A stretch of DNA of 8,484 nucleotides. Source: an uncultured Bacteroidota bacterium (GTDB taxonomy: Bacteria; Bacteroidota; Bacteroidia; B-17B0; Aurantibacillaceae). Both the position numbers and the translations under genes were made by a program. Where the stretch lies: positions 1-8,484 of the forward strand of contig CAIXZI010000706.1 in the NCBI GenBank assembly GCA_903923915.1, given 5' to 3'. Of this stretch, positions 7,901 to 8,484 are shown in pieces; the first letter of the stretch is position 1; each line of letters opens with the position of its first letter. The notes below the pieces were generated by a model. That model was not told where the DNA came from, made no database searches, and saw nothing but the letters and a program-made list of their open reading frames with translations.

Positions 7901-8324
7901 AGGTTCTGGTTGTACAATTGTACCAACAGCTACACTTACACCTGGTTCAACTTATACCGTAGGCGGACTTTGTGCATGTGCGCAGCAATATGTAGTAAAC
8001 TTTACAAACAATCCGATAACACACGATAGTGTTTATGCTTTTTTTAATTTTTCTTTAACAGAGCCTTTGGGTGTTAGCCAGTTAGTTAATAATAAGCAAT
8101 TGACGATTTATCCTAATCCAAACGCCGGTACTTTTGTAATTGAAACAAACATAACCACAAAACAAACTTTACAAGTGTATGATGTAAATGGGAATATAGT
8201 TTTAACGCAAATTATTAATGGCAAAACTATTATAGATGCCAATAATCTTATAGATGGAGTTTACAATATTTGTATAATAAAAAATGGTAGTGTTATTAAT
8301 AGACGCTTGGTTGTTGTTAGGTAA
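4929..8324 (+). CDS. Secreted NHL-repeat / SprB-like modular protein with T9SS sorting domain
   Basis: A 1131-residue exported protein that is probably displayed on or released from the cell surface through type IX secretion. Residues 1-19 are a signal peptide (MKK, hydrophobic core, TNAQ cleavage region). Residues 20-350 hold six NHL units predicted to close into a beta-propeller. Residues 351-573 carry three Ig/PKD-like modules with recurring ICxGxS openings, YSW cores and GTDAxGC ends. Residues 575-641 fit a SprB-type repeat ([28 protein letters not shown]), and 643-720 a related module. Two carboxypeptidase-regulatory-like beta-sandwiches follow at 721-831 ([17 protein letters not shown]) and 835-945 ([20 protein letters not shown]). 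A Cys-rich stretch at 946-1046 is unassigned, and 1055-1131 is the T9SS domain. No catalytic motif is visible. NHL propellers generally mediate binding, so a role in adhesion or ligand binding is inference. It is monocistronic by context: 87 bases from the previous gene, with a terminator 15 bases after its stop. Confidence 0.93.
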   Translation: MKKIITLLALVFCLQTNAQIITTVAGDGTSAYNNDGILATTAELNSANGVVVDASGNIYIADNLNNRVRMINTSGVINTIVGNGTAAYYGDGGPANAAQLYGPTAVALDASGNLHIADFFNNRVRRINSDGSITTVAGNGSGGFYGDGGYPYNAQIDGPCAIAFNSIGEMYIADKNNNRVRKVTSGGTIITIAGNGTTTYTGDGVQATTVGLNGPSGVAVDAAGNLYISDSYNHCVRMVDNSGIITTIAGTGTNAFSGDTGPAVSASLDTPVGLAFDAAGNLYISDSGNMAIRMISSGTIYTYAGRGAALGDGGLATNAYLYYPGGINFDALGNLYVADTYHSRIRKVTPPLNISVNSQAICTGTSATLTATGATTYSWSTGETTASIVVSPTVNTIYVVLGASGAAMSMSTPTVVVIPSPTITAAGTTTICAGNSTPITAGGAVTYTWMPATGLDVSTGANVNAGPIGNTTYTITGTDASGCGGIDTITITVNQLPIITVAPNSQTICVTKSTTITASGGLSYSWLPVTAIDNSFFTTVTVNPNANLTYTVTGTDANGCSNTAMADIVVNPVPNMYTGGANISCYGMCDGNTTLTGSCITYTWSTGDQTAQITNLCAGNYTVVGTDANGCVDSVIAYVTQPNNITTTFTSYASTICANTCDTLYATAGGGAGSFIYDIEPGAINKATSPVCPPATTQYTLTVTDASNCISTSLLTINVNQFDNIVGTLRDSGSGFSTISSGKVYLYVQQFTADSAKDSTQINAGSYSFNNVAPGNYYIKAVADPILYPGAVPTYYSTNIQPAYTWGTAGVATTFCNGVNDKFDFQIVDLPVQSGTGTISGIVTQDPSYGHRLANNGHNSVFGAPLKGIDVKLGRNPGGGCAARTTTNNNGEYSFTNVDTGSYLIYVDIPNYGMDSTRAVSITPQNTTSINNNYIVDSNSVYVDTIKVASCGVILSTSTNPTALSACDGTASFYVPINCVSNPVYAVWINGGSGCTIVPTATLTPGSTYTVGGLCACAQQYVVNFTNNPITHDSVYAFFNFSLTEPLGVSQLVNNKQLTIYPNPNAGTFVIETNITTKQTLQVYDVNGNIVLTQIINGKTIIDANNLIDGVYNICIIKNGSVINRRLVVVR
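4989..5978 (+). repeat. Six NHL units with a 168-base period
   Basis: Each unit starts with an ITTVAG(N/D)G-like strand at residues 21, 77, 133, 189, 245 and 300 of the secreted protein. Each then has a GDGG-type turn and a GVAVDAxGNLYIADxxNNRVRKV-like core, at residues 49, 105, 161, 217, 273 and 326. Spacing is exactly 56 residues for four steps. The last unit is shortened by one residue at its start and two more in the turn loop. Protein motifs are strongly alike while the DNA of the units has drifted, so the duplication is old rather than recent. Confidence 0.9.
8091..8321 (+). other. T9SS type A C-terminal sorting domain (encoded segment)
   Basis: The final 77 residues of the secreted protein show the standard pattern: [15 protein letters not shown], then a [11 protein letters not shown] strand, a [12 protein letters not shown] segment and a closing [13 protein letters not shown]. 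This matches the type A sorting domain, which directs outer-membrane passage through the T9SS translocon and is normally cut off by the sortase PorU, with the cargo linked to surface lipopolysaccharide. The sorting machinery itself is not encoded in this window. Confidence 0.93.
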
Positions 8325-8339
8325 ATAACTTAATTGAAA

Positions 8340-8375
8340 AAAAAGCCCTGTTTCTTTTTAAGAGCAGGGCTTTTT
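8340..8375. terminator. Bidirectional intrinsic terminator between convergent genes
   Basis: AAAAAGCCCTG (8340-8350) and CAGGGCTTTTT (8365-8375) form a perfect 11-base inverted repeat around a 14-base loop. The GC-rich core GCCCTG is flanked by an A-run on the left and a T-run on the right, so on either strand the hairpin ends in a U-tract. It lies 15 bases after the stop of the secreted-protein gene and 27 bases beyond the stop of the minus-strand gene at 8403, so it can end both transcripts. Confidence 0.92.
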
Positions 8376-8402
8376 AATTAATGGTAATTTCTATGAATAT
8401 AA

Positions 8403-8484
8403 TTACTTCCCAAACTTACTCTTCAGTGCAGCTAAAGCAGAATTCATATCATTAGCATCGTAAGCAATTTCTTTTTCTTTTTTA
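8403..8484 (-). CDS. C-terminal end of an unidentified protein (5' part outside window)
   Basis: On the minus strand an open frame enters from the right edge and stops at TAA (8403-8405), giving the last 26 residues of a protein. The visible part is a Lys/Glu-rich start (KKEKE), then IAYDANDMNSALAALKSKFGK, which looks like an amphipathic helix with a basic end. This is too little to name a family. Reality is supported by placement: the stop lies 27 bases from a hairpin with a U-tract in the matching orientation, and the frame runs open to the edge. The gene converges on the secreted-protein gene. Confidence 0.6.
   Translation of the reverse strand, partial: KKEKEIAYDANDMNSALAALKSKFGK

Overview
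The window comes from an AT-rich bacterial chromosome that is almost certainly Bacteroidota. The best evidence is the large secreted protein at 4929-8324, which ends in a type IX secretion (T9SS) C-terminal sorting domain with a YPNPNAG motif. T9SS is essentially confined to that phylum. Supporting signs are the weak or absent Shine-Dalgarno sequences and a TAnnTTTG promoter element. The SprB-like and long NHL repeats would fit a Chitinophagia/Sphingobacteriia-type or related environmental lineage, but the sequence does not settle the class.

Left part (1-4487, minus strand): a tight run of four housekeeping genes read right to left. These are mutS (mismatch recognition ATPase), holA (delta subunit of the DNA polymerase III clamp loader), a small EVE-domain protein and tsaE (P-loop ATPase of tRNA t6A synthesis, cut by the window start). 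The gaps between genes are only 3, 5 and 3 bases, so they almost certainly share a transcript. Replication and repair functions sit together, with an EVE nucleic-acid-reading protein and a tRNA-modification factor appended.

Middle (4488-4928): a divergent intergenic region of 126 bases holds a degenerate 7-base tandem repeat next to a possible mutS promoter. On the plus strand it holds a TAGCTTTG element only four bases before the ATG of a 75-residue orphan gene. After that gene come a small AT-rich inverted repeat and a short gap.

Right part (4929-8324, plus strand): one gene for a 1131-residue secreted modular protein. In order it has a signal peptide, a six-unit NHL propeller, several Ig/PKD-like and SprB-like modules, two carboxypeptidase-regulatory-like beta-sandwich modules, a Cys-rich module I cannot assign, and the T9SS sorting domain. 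A strong hairpin with A- and T-runs follows and should stop transcription from both sides. The last 82 bases are the 3' end of a convergent minus-strand gene of unknown function.

I see no CRISPR array, mobile element, rRNA or tRNA gene, and no clear undescribed defence or biosynthetic system. The best leads are the heptamer repeat in the mutS promoter region, the probable near-leaderless start of the orphan gene, the EVE gene inside a mutS-holA operon, and the unassigned Cys-rich domain of the secreted protein.
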